From Mercurialis annua (Eukaryota > Streptophyta > Magnoliopsida > Malpighiales > Euphorbiaceae), in the NCBI RefSeq assembly GCF_937616625.2, contig NC_065576.1, positions 32,762,628 to 32,826,627 on the forward strand: 64,000 bases of DNA, written 5' to 3'. Position 1 is the first letter of the stretch; every line of letters starts with the position of its first letter. Position numbers and translations under genes: made by a program. Shown in pieces: positions 13,156-24,512 of the stretch. Below the pieces are notes generated by a model. It ran no database searches. It was not told the origin of the DNA and saw only the letters and a list, made by a program, of their open reading frames with translations.

Positions 13156-13530
13156 TTTATTAAAAATTTACACTATTAAAAATAAATTTATAATGTGATA
13201 AATTAACTAATAGTAAATTGAAAGTAATTTTTAAAAAATAAGTATATACGGTGGTTGGTATGAACGTAATATAAACTCAATGTCAATTTAATGTAATTTT
13301 TTTTAAATTGTTATAAATTTAAAATTAATTTGGTCTAATCAAATTAATTTATTAATACTTTAAAAATAAATTTTTAAAATAATAAAAAAAGTTACAGTAA
13401 ATTGAAAGTAAACTTTTCCTCAGTGGTCGGTGTAAATATTATACAGACTCAATATGAACCTAATGTAAACGTAATGTAAACTCAATATCAACCTAATATG
13501 AACTTAATATCAACTCAATGTAATTAAACT
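13156..13530. repeat. degenerate tandem array, right part
   Basis: Continuation of the array interrupted by the Helitron. Units start at 13253 (GGTTGGT) and 13424 (GGTCGGT) with the same CTCAATATGAACCTAATGTA words. Confidence 0.72.
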
Positions 13531-14800
13531 AATTTAAACAAGATGGCCTAAAAATACGATATGTGTTTTTAAAAAACATCACAAGAAACAGGCTAAGGTA
13601 AAGTAAACCAAATGCATCATGACCACAAAACAACGATCTTTACGCGTTTCTTCATATCGATTGGCACAATCATACATAGCAAAATTGATGTATCACAAAT
13701 CATCAAAATTATGAATTGTTCAATCAAATTCCAATCATTTGTACGCAAATACTAAATTAAATATATTACTCAAAATCCGACATTCTAAATTCAACAGATT
13801 TTAGTTTTATTTTTTTCTTCTCTTCCTTTATGGAGTTTTTGTCTCCCTTTGTGGATTTGTTTTTACCCTTTATGGGGTTTCTTATTTTCTTCATGGAAAT
13901 TATCTTAGGGTGTCGATCTAAAGTATTATCAAGAGAATTTTTATTTTTATTATTCTATCAATCAGACTCATACAAAAACCAAAGAGTCGATTTGTGGTTT
14001 AAAATAATCACCGAATGGAGCGGGCTGATCGCCGAGTTGCACATCCAAAGAGCTCCGTCAACGCGTTTGAAAAATTTAGATATAAATTTTTGTTATTTTA
14101 CTGATGTCTTACTCTTTATGTACTTCTTGAATGTATTGTTTAGTTTAAATTTAGATCAAGTTGTGCTTTTATTTACCTATTAATGAAATATCATTATTAT
14201 TATAAAAAAATTAAAATCAAATAAATATTGTCTAAACTAAAAAAAATTGAGACACACAGACACAGACATTTACTAAATGAATTTCATTTTAATAAAAAGA
14301 ATAGCACATGTGGCCGCATTTTCCTTCTCTGCAATTGCCGCCTTTTCTCTTCAAAAACCCTTACCCTATGCACAACTTTTTCAATTATATTTGAATTTTT
14401 TCATTTCCGCGTGATGGTGACAGGAAACACATGTAGCCCCAGCTGACCAATCTAATATTTTTGTATAAAAGGGTAACCTTGTCCTATTTTATGTTAACAC
14501 CAACTTATTTCGAGGTATGAGAGATTTATAAATTTTTTTTAATTTTTTTGGGTGATTATTATAAAAAATAAAAAGCTGAGATAAAAATATTAGATTAGAG
14601 TATTTTTGAGGGATTTGTGTAAATTACCCAATTTCAAATTATGCTCTATTTTTTTATTGATTTCCTCTGTGCTTATGATATGGATAAGTAGATTTGACCT
14701 CTATTATTTTGAATTATTACGTCCTAAGCTAAAAAGTGATACAAATAATGATAATACACAGATAATAGCCAGAAAATTAAAGCTTATAGCTTTATTTTTT
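13531..14800. other. AT-rich spacer, no recognisable gene
   Basis: The longest frame, 13830-14183 (117 codons, +), starts at ATG and is rich in Phe and Leu. It has no family I recognise and no gene context, so I do not call it a gene. Nothing else is seen apart from short A/T runs. Confidence 0.55.
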
Positions 14801-16360
14801 GGGATTATTGTAATTTTGGTGTTTGAACTTGTTTAAAAATATCAATTTGGTGTTTGAACTAATATTTATTTCAATTTGGTGTTTTAACCTGAAAATAAAT
14901 TACATATCAGTGTTTTTAACAGGTAACCATCAGGTAGTTGAGAAAGGAATTGATTACATGGATTAATTAATATTGTATTGTAATAAGTGTTATGAAATAA
15001 TAGTATTAATTAAGGGATTATTATAATTTTTTGCAGCCAAAGACTTCAGCTCAGAGGGTGTTTTATAACAAAGGCATGAGAAGGGTTGGCAATGAATCTG
15101 AACCTAAGTTTATGACTGAAAGGACACAGGGTTTTAAGAAATGGGGAAAAGATTACACAACCACATCTCAATTACAGGTACTATAACCTTTCATATGTAC
15201 AGATTTATATGTTGTTTATAGTAGCAACCTTAGTCTTATGTTTATGAATTACAGGAAGGATTCCAAACCAGTATACCTTTAAGTACATCTGATTCAGGAA
15301 AAAGGAAAGGGAAACGAAAACAAGCTAGTGTCAACAAAAGATGCAAAAATGGCTTATCTTCTATGGCTTCAGACTCAATTACAACTACGCAAGAGTTCAT
15401 CGAAAATGAACCGAGTCAAGTGAACTTAGCACAAAACTCCATCAACTGAATGATCTTCACACAAGACTTTAGCAAAGATTGTGTTTTGAGCAAAACTTCA
15501 AATGTTCTTTTTCAACAATTGCAATGACTATTATGATATTTTGGTTCCATGGGTTAATTGTATTTTGATTCCGTTAACGAATGTGTTAATCACATCATTG
15601 TAGAGGTTTTATTGTGTATTTTAATTAAATTCTTGTTTTTTGATTTTAATCCGGTTATTTTTTTGGATTAATATGTATTTTGTTGCATATTGAGCAAACA
15701 TTATGTATAAATGCTGTAAGTTGCATATGCATTTTCATTGAGACATTTCTTCAAACACATTGAGCAGAATATCTTAGATGTGCAAAATACATAAAATTCA
15801 TCTTTCATTCAAGCATTTCATGCCCTAAACTTTTAAAATTCCAAATGATCCAAATATCCGTTACAAGCATCACAAGAAGCAAATCATGTTTTCATAATAC
15901 TTCTTCTCTCACAATATCAGATTAAATTGTGCAGCTCTTATGTCCATTGATGGAGAAAGAGTGAAAAATAAAATAAAATAAAGATTATAAAGAAGAGACA
16001 GAAAAGAAATAACACAAATTTGAAATTGAAGAAACAAAAATAAAATTCCAGAGAGGATCAAACTGAAATTATTCAATGAAAATAGTTGGAGAAGAAACCC
16101 TAATTTATATTCAATTCTTACCGTTGGTCTTTCAATTAATTTATGTCTTTAAATTCCACATCATTTATGTTTAATGTGCCTTTTTGTATATGTGTAAATT
16201 AATTAATCCATGTAATCAATTCCTTTTCCAACTACCTGATGTTAAAAACACTGATATGTAATTTATTTCCAGGTTAAAACACCAAATTGAAATAAATATT
16301 AGCTCAAACACCAAATTGATATTTTTAAACAAGTTCAAACACCAAAATTATAATAATCCC
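14801..16360 (+). mobile_element. Mutator-like element (MULE) with ~165-bp inverted repeats
   Basis: A 1560-bp element with long terminal inverted repeats at 14801-14970 and 16198-16360. Both start GGGATTATT(G/A)TAATTTTGG and stay closely similar through TTGATTACATGGATTAATTA. It is flanked by TTATTTTTT (14792-14800) and TTATTTTTC (16361-16369), a 9-bp duplication with one mismatch. The interior carries a two-exon coding fragment but no complete transposase, so it is non-autonomous. Confidence 0.88.
15037..15449 (+). pseudogene. two-exon C-terminal coding fragment inside the MULE
   Basis: A frame opens after acceptor TTTTTTGCAG (ending 15036) and runs for 47 codons to a CAG|GTACT donor at 15177/15178. 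A 77-bp GT-AG intron follows to 15254, then 64 codons to TGA at 15447-15449. Both joins are in phase 0 with no internal stop. The product is polar and ends in a basic stretch (GKRKGKRKQASVNKRCKN) that could act as a nuclear localisation signal, then a Ser/Thr/Gln-rich tail. I do not recognise the family. It is either the C-terminal end of the original MULE transposase or a captured host-gene end (Pack-MULE). No upstream exons or start codon are seen. Confidence 0.55.
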
Positions 16361-16534
16361 TTATTTTTCTAATTAAAGCATAAGTGACATAAACATATAT
16401 GAAATATACCATTTATGTATTGAAATTAAAAACTCAACTGATAGAATATGAAACAAAAATTATTAAACAGTCATATTATATTTATAATTAAATTAATATT
16501 TAAAATATATAACGGGTCATATAAATATATTTCA

Positions 16535-16561
16535 CGTGCGTAGCACGGTAACTTAAATCTA
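16535..16561 (+). mobile_element. Helitron 3' end, decayed
   Basis: Hairpin CGTGC-GTA-GCACG (16535-16547) is followed 11 bases later by CTA, close to the 3' ends at 13155 and 19294. A Stowaway-like MITE has inserted at this point. Discounting it gives CTAT rather than CTRR, so the end is mutated. The matching 5' end was not found. Confidence 0.5.
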
Positions 16562-16856
16562 CTCCCCCCGTCCCACTCTAATTGATAAAATATAGAGTTT
16601 TTGGTGTCCCATTCTAATTGACAAAACTAACATAACTATAATTTTTTACTGTAATTTTGCATCTTTATCCTCATTTAAATTTAAATTTTTATGGAAAAAT
16701 GGTGAATATTTAATGAAAATTTGACTAATATACTAATAGCATTAATTAGCTCTATTATTAATAGAGAGGTATATAAATAACTATTTATGTCATTTATTAG
16801 TTTGTATTGGTTATTTTAATTTAGTTATTTTATCAATTAGAGTGGGACGGAAGGAA
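16562..16856. mobile_element. Stowaway-like MITE
   Basis: A 295-bp element flanked by TA (16560-16561, 16857-16858). Left end CTCCCCCCGTCCCACTCTAA; the reverse complement of the right end begins TTCCTTCCGTCCCACTCTAA, and both continue TTGATAAAAT. Confidence 0.88.
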
Positions 16857-16875
16857 TATATATCTATGTCTATTA

Positions 16876-17271
16876 CTCCCTCCGTCCTAAAATAATAGTC
16901 ATATTTTTAAAAACACACACATTAAAAAATATGGTTATTATAGTTATAATGTTGTAATTTTCCAATTTTATCCCCAACTATGATTAAATGTGATTTTATA
17001 AAAAAATTCAAAATATTAAATGATCATTGGAAAAAACAAAATTAAATTAATGATTGTCAAAATAATAATTTATAGCTATTTTTATAATTAAAAAAGTCAA
17101 CAAATGAACTTTTTCAAGTATCTCATTTAATGCACTGCATTTTCCAAGTATTTCACTTCACACTATTTAAAATAAAAATAATGTTATAAATAAGAGCAAT
17201 ATAGGAATAAACACAATAAAAATCTAAATAGGATTATTATTTTAGGACGGATGAAAATGGCAATGAGTGAG
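16876..17271. mobile_element. Stowaway-like MITE, second family
   Basis: Left end CTCCCTCCGTCCTAAAATAA after TA (16874-16875). The right side has an inverted copy, TTATTTTAGGACGGA, at 17237-17251, followed by a short extension to GAGTGAGTA. The right terminus is therefore approximate, between 17251 and 17273. Confidence 0.75.
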
Positions 17272-17372
17272 TATTATATTATAAGTGTGAGGCGGGCAAT
17301 TACAAACTTAGCCTTTAACCTTAAGTACATATTAACATTAATGATATTCAGATTTTTGTAATTAGTTAGCTA

Positions 17373-17655
17373 CCCTTCCGGTCCATAATATTTGTCGTAT
17401 TTAACTTTAACACAATAATTAAGAAAACAATTAATATGTCTTAATTTATAAACACTTTTACTATTAAGTTAACCCCACATTGAAATTTGTTCACATTTAT
17501 GACTACCATTTTCATTTGTTTGTTGTTTTCTTTCAATAAATTAATGGGGAAAATATGAAAAAGTAGCAATTAATGTTCTCTTGATATTTTAATATGACAA
17601 ATATTATGGAGCAAAAAATTTCTCAAATTCGACAAATATTATGGACCGAAGGGAG
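17373..17655. mobile_element. Stowaway-like MITE, third family
   Basis: A 283-bp element flanked by TA (17371-17372, 17656-17657). Left end CCCTTCCGGTCCATAATATT; the reverse complement of the right begins CTCCCTTCGGTCCATAATAT, and both continue TTGTCG. Confidence 0.87.
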
Positions 17656-17864
17656 TATCAAATTAATGGAGTTTATTATTTTGGAATTTTTTAATGGCGA
17701 AAGATATTTTGAAAGTTGATAGAGTCCATATTAAGACATTCTACAAGGTGGCGTTTTTTTTGTTTAAATTGAAATAGATTCCTATAAAAATAAAAACAAA
17801 TAGAAATTTAATTTTAATTCATAATTATTATGAAATTCTCCAAAAGAACAAAAGTACCGATATG

Positions 17865-19216
17865 CAGTGGCGGATCCATGAAATTTTTTCAGCCCGGACT
17901 AAATAACATGTAATAAATAAATTCATTTGCATAAAATTTATATAATAAAAAACAAATAATAAATATTACCTACACTGTTAACATTTTTAATATGTTCTCA
18001 AAAATTAACCCTTGCATTCTTCCAATTATTAAATTATATTTTGTAAATACTTTCCGACCGTCTTGAGACTTAGGTTTTGATGGTTTAAAAAAATAACACC
18101 ATAAGTAAAATCCTTCATTTTTTGATACAATATACTCCAACCACACATAATCACGAAACTAAGTGTTTTGAAAATTTCTATTTTGATTTTCAAATTTTTT
18201 CTGAGGAAATTTATGACCCTTTGATTGACAAGGATCTTTAAGCACATAGGCATGCTCACTTCATCTCTAATTTTGATTTCATAGTCATCAATCGAAATCC
18301 GTTCTCCAGGATCCGCAATTATATCAGTAGAATCAAATTATACCAAAATCATCTTTTATATCACAAGAATTAACAATTTTTTCGTGTTCTAGTAATAAAT
18401 TTATTCATAACATAAATAAAATCATTTTAATTAGTTTTTATCATGTAATTTAATTTGATATTCTTAAAAATATCCAAATAATAAAATCCATCAAATATTT
18501 ATCAACAAAATAATAATTTAGAATACTTACTTGTTGTATTCTAATCACTTATTTGATTTTGTATGAATAAATCAAGTTAAAAACCTAAAAAAATAGGATT
18601 GAAGAGAATTATTTAACAATAAAAAAATAAATCAACTAAATTAAATTTACACAAATAAATTTTTAAAAAGAAAAAAACTTACCCAAATTTAAAGGTTAAT
18701 TGATTTGGGAGAGAATTTAAGATTAGAGAAATTATGGTATGATATTTAGAAATTGGATTGTGAATTTTGAAATTAGATTAAAGAATTTGGTTGAACAATT
18801 TAGAGAATATTAAAATTTAACGAAAAATTAATTGCATAAGAGATGAGTGGAGGATGAAATTGAAGGATTAAATAGAAATATTGTCAAGTTCAAATGGTGG
18901 GGGTTGTTTCTTTTTGGCTGGGACTGAAGCATAAGTAGATGAAAACTGAAGGGTCATTTTGGCCTCTTAATTTTTTAATTAAATAGAGGCCAAACGACGT
19001 CGTTTTGGCCTCTTCAATTAAAAAACAAATTATCGAAAAAGGCTATTAGCCTTCTTCTTCTTGCTCAGTTCTTATCCTCTGCACTGCACACAACACAATA
19101 TTTTTTCTCTTTCGGGTATCCATAGTTGGCTTTCACAAGAGCAGCACCGGTCCTCCAAACTTCCGGTGGCAGCCAGGGTTTAAGCCTACCCGAGCCTAAA
19201 GCTAGATCCGCCCCTG
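17865..19216 (-). mobile_element. hAT element with decayed TTF-type transposase fragment
   Basis: A 1352-bp element with ends CAGTGGCGGATCCATG and, from the right, CAGGGGCGGATCTAGC. It is flanked by CCGATATG (17857-17864) and CCGACATG (19217-19224), an 8-bp duplication with one mismatch. The 8-bp duplication and CAG-start terminal repeats fit hAT. Strand is given by the transposase remnant. Confidence 0.85.
18000..18318 (-). pseudogene. TTF-type zinc-finger hAT transposase fragment
   Basis: Reading the minus strand from 18318, a frame starts ADPGERISIDDYEIKIRDEV, which resembles the D-P-G-x-R ... I-R-D-E entry of plant TTF-type / ZMYM1-like hAT proteins. Further on are a W..YQK.KDF.Y...FLNHQN stretch, matching the WLEYS..KDAAYC...F region, and, in another frame near 18010, FNNWKNARVNF, matching its NWK motif. 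Cysteines expected of the zinc finger are missing and a frameshift lies near 18029. This is a small decayed remnant. The assignment rests on motif memory and is moderate. Confidence 0.55.
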
Positions 19217-19267
19217 CCGACATGCATATATATAATTACAAATAACAGGTCATATTAATATCGCTCA

Positions 19268-19294
19268 CGTGCATAGCACGCGGAAAAACGCTAG
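19268..19294 (+). mobile_element. Helitron 3' terminus
   Basis: Hairpin CGTGC-ATA-GCACG (19268-19280), ten bases (CGGAAAAACG), then CTAG at 19291-19294, followed by T. This is a canonical Helitron end. The preceding ACAGGTCATATTAATATCGCTCA parallels the ACGGGTCATATAAATATATTTCA before 16535, so both ends belong to one family. The 5' start is uncertain; TCTATGTCTATTA at 16864 is one candidate. Confidence 0.75.
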
Positions 19295-19686
19295 TAATAT
19301 ATATAAAAGCATGGATGTGGGAGGGGGGGGGGGCATAAGCACTTTTACGTTAATGTTGTTAATAATTGATTATTTAATTTAAGGTCTTATGGTAATTAAC
19401 TAATTAACTATAAATAAAAATCATTATCTAACTATTATAACATAATTAAAATTTGATTTGAACAAGGATTAAAAATATTAATCTAAACAAATACATAATT
19501 AGAAAGATATCAGAACAAAAAATTTAGAGTTCTAGGTGTAACAAAAATAGTCCGTTATATATCGAATAGAATTAGTTTTTGTTTTTCTCATTAAAAAACA
19601 AAACAAGGTTGTAGATAACTATTGGAGGTATTTTAATTATTAATAATTGTCCTACCTAAAAATTAGCTAATTTAAATTATTTTTTT
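19295..19686 (+). mobile_element. Helitron 5' end-like sequence abutting the previous 3' end
   Basis: TAATATATATAAAAGCATGG, then ATGTGGGA and a G11 run, parallels the 5' region of the Helitron at 12209 (TATATATAAAAGCACGGATG plus G run). The expected initial TC is missing. The rest is AT-rich with no gene. The downstream end was not located. Confidence 0.45.
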
Positions 19687-19905
19687 TGGTAAATCCATGA
19701 AGTGTCTGAACGGATTCCAACTATAAAACAGTACCTTTAAAACTTCCACATTCAGATTGATTCATGCTCGAACCAAGTAGGTCCCTTTCGGGAGAGAAAG
19801 CTCAGACCCTAAATTTTTAACGGCTGCATACATGAATACGGTTCGACCCGTAACCTTACTTATGCCAGGAGAGCGTCTTACCAACTCACCTACGTCTTAA
19901 GATTA
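19687..19905 (-). mobile_element. possible tRNA-derived SINE
   Basis: On the minus strand a TAGGTGAGTTGGTAAGAC A-box-like segment (about 19880-19900) and a GGGTCGAACC B-box-like segment (about 19843-19852) have tRNA-like spacing. The + strand left end begins after a T8 run (an A tail in the element's sense). No convincing flanking duplication was found, so the call is tentative. Confidence 0.45.
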
Positions 19906-20213
19906 CTTACTTTCTTTTTATTTATCAAAAGAAAATTTTCACTTACTTTCTTTTTATTTATCTTAATTGCACATTTTATTTTTCTTCTTATCACATAAAA
20001 AACTAAATAAAGTCAATTTTTTATATTTAATTATTGAATATGAAAACTTAATTTATATAAATTTAATAAAATAAATAAGGCATGAAGTGTTTCAAATAAA
20101 TTTTAATTTTAAAATATAATATAATAAATTTTATAATTACATTTTTATTTTATTAAAATTTAATATAAGTAAATTAAAAAAAATATAATATCATCAATTT
20201 TAGTCCATTTTAG
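19906..20213. other. AT-rich spacer
   Basis: ACTTACTTTCTTTTTATTTAT occurs twice, near 19903 and 19941. Otherwise low-complexity A/T with no gene seen. Confidence 0.55.
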
Positions 20214-23200
20214 AGAACGAATCCGGACCGGACCTTTTCATGGAAGTTGTAGGTATTCGAGTTGCCTTTCCAGGGAAGTTTGAATCGATGAAATCCGATG
20301 TCGGGGGAACGAGTTATGACCTAAATACACAATCTCAATATATATTGATTTCACACTGATATACAGATGCAGCAGCTTCATGGCAACTTTCGTCCATGTT
20401 TCAGGTCGAATCCGGACCGGACGTCTTCATGAAAGTCGTAGGTATTCGAGTTACCTTTCCAGGAACGTTTGAATCGATGAAATTCCACGTCAGAAGAACG
20501 ATTTACGAATTAAATACTCGGACTGGGTACATGCAGATTTCATAAAGCTGTACACATGCAGCAGCTTCAAAGGCACTTTCGTCCCTTTTCAAGGCCGAAT
20601 CCGGACCGGACCTCTTCATGAAAGTTGTAGGTATTTGAATTAGCTTTCTATGCACGTCTGAATCCATTGCATCCGACGTCGGAAAAGCGAGTTATGAAAC
20701 ATACATCTATCCCCTCTGTAACGCTTGAATAGCTACCAATTACAAAAAAGTGAACTTGAAAATAATAACTTTTAGTTAAATAAAATAGCGTGGAGAAATA
20801 GGACGCGTGTTGAATTATTCGGATAGAATAGATTATTATAAATTACGGAAAATAAGGTATATTTAAATTCAAATTAAAAATAAGTGAACATATATATTTC
20901 AATTAAATAAATAATAAAAATAAATCATGTCCATAATGTTTAGTCAATGGGGACAAGAAGCAAAGTAAGCATATAAATCCCCCTCCCTATGGTTTTGGAA
21001 GATGCTTCTACCTTTTTTTAAAAAAGATGGATATATACGGAAATAGGCATTTGTAGATTTCTATCTACGGGATAATCCTGGAATACACACATACAGCTGA
21101 TTGAATAGTGATTTCCTCCCTCTTAGAGGACGAATACGGACCGGACCTCTTCATGAAAGTTGTAGGTACTCGAGTTGCCTTTCCAGGGACGTTTGAATCG
21201 ATGAAATCCGATGTCGGGGGAACAAGTTATTACATAAATACACAATCTCAATATATATTTATTTCACACTGATATACAGATGTAGCAGCTTCATGAAAAC
21301 TTTCGTCCATGTTCCAGGTCGAATCTGGACTGGATGTCTTCATAAAAGTCGTAGGTATTCGAGTTACCTTTTCAGAGACATTTCAATCGATGAAATCCCA
21401 CGTCAGAAGAACGATTTACGAATTAAATACTCGGACTGGGTACATGCAGATTTCATAAAGCTGCACACATGCAGCAGCTTCAAGGGCACTTTCGTCCCTT
21501 TTGCAGGCCGAATCCGGACCGGACCTCTTCATGAAAGTTGTAGGTATTCGAATTAGCTTTCTATGCACGTCTGAATCCGTTGCATCCAACGTCGGAAAAG
21601 CGAGTTATGACAAAAATACCCGGCCTGGTTTTCGAAAACATACTTCTATCCCCTCTGTATCGCTTGAATAGCTACCCATTACTAAAAAGTGAACTTGAAA
21701 ATAATAAATTTAAGTTAAATAAAATAGGGTGGAGAAATAGGACGCGTGTTGAATTATTCGGATAAAATAAATTATTATAAATTAAGGAAAATGAGGTATA
21801 TTTAAATTTAAATTAAAAATAACTGAACATATATATTTCAATTAAATAAATTATAAATAATAATAATAATAATAAACCATGTCCATAATGTTTAGTCAAT
21901 GGAGACAAGAAGACAAAGTAAGCATATAAATCCCCCTCCCTATGGTTTTGGAAGACGCTTCTACCTTTTTCAAAAAAAAGATGGATATATACGGAAATAG
22001 ACATGTGTAGATTTCTATCTACGGGATAATCCTGGAATACACACATACAACTGATTGAATGGCGATTTCATCCTTCTTAGAGGACGAATCCGTACCGGAC
22101 CTCTTCATGAAAATCGTAGGTATTCGAGTTACCTTTCCAGGGACGTTTGAATCGATAAAATTCCACGTCAGAAGAACGATTTACGAATTAAATACTCGGA
22201 CTGGGTACATGCAGATTTCATAAAGCTGCACACATGCAGCAGCTTCAAGGGCACTTTCGTCCCTTTTCCAGGCCAAATCCGGACCGGACCTATTCATGAA
22301 AGCTGTAGGTATTCGAATTAGCTTTCTATGCATTTCTGAATCCGTTGCATCCGACGTTGGAAAAGCGAGTTATGACAAATATACCCGGGATGGTTTTCGA
22401 AAACATACTTTTATCCCCTCTGTATCGCTTGAATAGCTGCCCATTACTAAAAAGTGAACTTGAAAATAATAAATTTAAGTTAAATAAAATAGCTTGCAGA
22501 AATGCGACGCGTGTTGAATTATTCGGATAGAATAAATTATTATAAATTAAGGAAAATGAGGTATATTTAAATTCAAATTAAAAATAACTGAACATATATA
22601 TTTCAATTAAATAAATTATAAATAATAATAATAATAATAAACCATGTCCATAATATTTAGTCAATGGGGACAAGAAGACAAAATAAGCATATAAATCCCC
22701 CTCCCTGTGGTTTTGGAAGATGCTTCTACCTTTTTCAAAAAAAGATGGATATATACGGAAATAGACATGTGTAGATTTCTATCTACGGGATAGTCCTGGA
22801 ATACACACATACAGCTGATTGAATGGCGATTTCGTCCCTCTTAGAGGATGAATCCGGACCGGACCTCTTCATGAAAATTGTAGGTATTTGAGTTTCCTTT
22901 CCAGGGACGTTTGAATCGATGAAATCCAACGTCGGGGGAACGAGTTATGACATAAATACACAATCTCAATATATATTGATTTCACACTGATGTACAGATG
23001 CAGCAGCTTCATGGCAACTTTCTTCCATGTTCCAGGTCGACTCCGGACCGGACGTCTTCATGAAAGTCGTAGGTATTCGAGTTACCTTTTCAGGGACGTT
23101 TGAATCGATGAAATACCACGTCGGAAGAACGATTTACGAATTAAATACTCGGACTGGGTACATGCAGATTTCATAAAGCTGCACACATGCAGCAGCTTCA

Positions 23201-23530
23201 AGGGCACTTTCGTTCCTTTTCCAGGCCGAATCCGGACCAGACTTCTTCATGAAAGTTGTAGGTATTCGAATTAGCTTTCTATACACGTCTGAATCCGTTA
23301 AATCCGACTTCGGAAAAGCGAGTTATGACAAAAATACCCGGGCCGGTTTTCGAAAACATACTTCTATCCCCTCTGTATCGCTTGAATAGCTACCCATTAC
23401 TAAAAAGTGAACTTGAAAATAATAAATTTGAGTTAAATAAAATAGCGTGGAGAAATGGGACGCGTGTTGAATTATTCTGATAGAATAGATTATTATAAAA
23501 GAAAATTAGGTATATTTAAATTCAAATTTA
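20214..23530 (+). repeat. higher-order tandem array of ~190-bp monomers
   Basis: Eleven monomers contain CGAATCCGGACCGGAC or a close variant, then TTCATGAAAGT and a TTTGAATCGATGAAATCC-type segment. They start near 20218, 20407, 20596, 21131, 21320, 21509, 22085, 22273, 22848, 23037 and 23227. They form types A, B and C in the order A-B-C plus a ~0.35-kb spacer that includes an (AAT)n run and TATACGGAAATAG. This makes four higher-order units of about 913, 954, 763 and 690 bp. The third unit has a fused A/B monomer. Short open frames inside are by-products. The array has no spacer diversity, so it is not a CRISPR-like array. Confidence 0.9.
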
Positions 23531-24360
23531 AAATAACTGAACATATATATTTTAATTCAATAAATTGTGAATAATAATAATAAATAATGTACATAATTTT
23601 TATAAACTATTAGCATATTTTTATTCAATTTAAATATTCAATTTAAGTGAAATATATTTTCAATTTTTTTAGTTTCACTTTAAAAATTTATCATTTTTAA
23701 TAATTTATAATTAACTATTTTATCCAAATAATACAATAAGCTTTCAATTTTCCTATGACTTTGGTTTAATTTGAATTTATTAGTTTCAATTTTATTTAGT
23801 GATAATTCTTGGATATAGTAATATTGGAGCATGTAATGGATCATTCACAAATAAAAAGAAGATTTTATTGCAAGAAAACTATTAATTTTTTTTTTAATAT
23901 CATACTTATGGAGCAATATTCTGAAGCGCCAATTTTTCACGTTTTCATGCATATTATGTTACATTTTTTACTATTAAGTATATATTCCTTAAATTAATTA
24001 ATTTTCTTCATATCATAATATCTAATACTACTAATTAAGAATATTTTTTTAATTGTCAAATCAATTAAATCGGATTTTATTTAAATTATCACCAAATAAT
24101 TTATATATATAAACACACACACACACACACATACATGATTACATGCTGATATAAAATTGTATCGACAAACTATTCCATAAATAATTTCAATAGAACTGTC
24201 AGAAATATTATACCTATGTAATATCTTTTTCTATTTGGAAAAGTAACAAAAAAAAATTCAACCTTAAAAATATTAAAATACATTTAAATAATTAATTAAA
24301 TTTTTATTTTTATTAAATTGTCCACCAAAAAACAGCGTTTTTTTTTTCAAAAATAAAAAC
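23531..24360. other. AT-rich spacer with (AC)n microsatellite
   Basis: An (AC)~10 run lies at 24113-24131. No gene is seen; the 62-codon frame at 23809 has AT-driven composition. Confidence 0.6.
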
Positions 24361-24512
24361 ACCGGACTGCTCCTTCTCATGAGAAGGAGCACCGGACTGC
24401 TCCTTCTTTTAGAAGGAGCAGCGGACTGCTCCTTCTTTTAGAAGGAGCACCTGCTCTTTCTCATGAGAAGGAGCTCCAGACTGCTTCTTCTTAAATGAGA
24501 AGAAGCAGTCCG
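24361..24512. repeat. array of short palindromes
   Basis: Four to five units of the form (A)CCGGACTGCTCCTTCT..AGAAGGAGC follow each other. The first hairpin (24369-24390) has perfect 11-bp arms (GCTCCTTCTCA/TGAGAAGGAGC). The last has CTGCTTCTTCT and AGAAGAAGCAG arms around 24481-24507. Each can form a hairpin and neighbours can pair with each other. Confidence 0.9.

Noticed and set aside
13830..14183. 117-codon frame as a possible small membrane protein gene
   Set aside because: Phe/Leu-rich composition expected from T-rich DNA, no known motif, and no supporting promoter or neighbour. Left as spacer.
10441..14640. Possible 4-kb element bounded by inverted CAGCTTTTTATTTTT strings near 10509 and 14560
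   Set aside because: Only a short A/T-rich core matches. No coherent terminal repeats or target duplication could be aligned.
20214..23530. Regularly spaced repeats resembling a CRISPR-like array
   Set aside because: Repeats are ~190 bp, of three types, with no short unique spacers, in a plant nuclear context. It is a satellite-type higher-order array.
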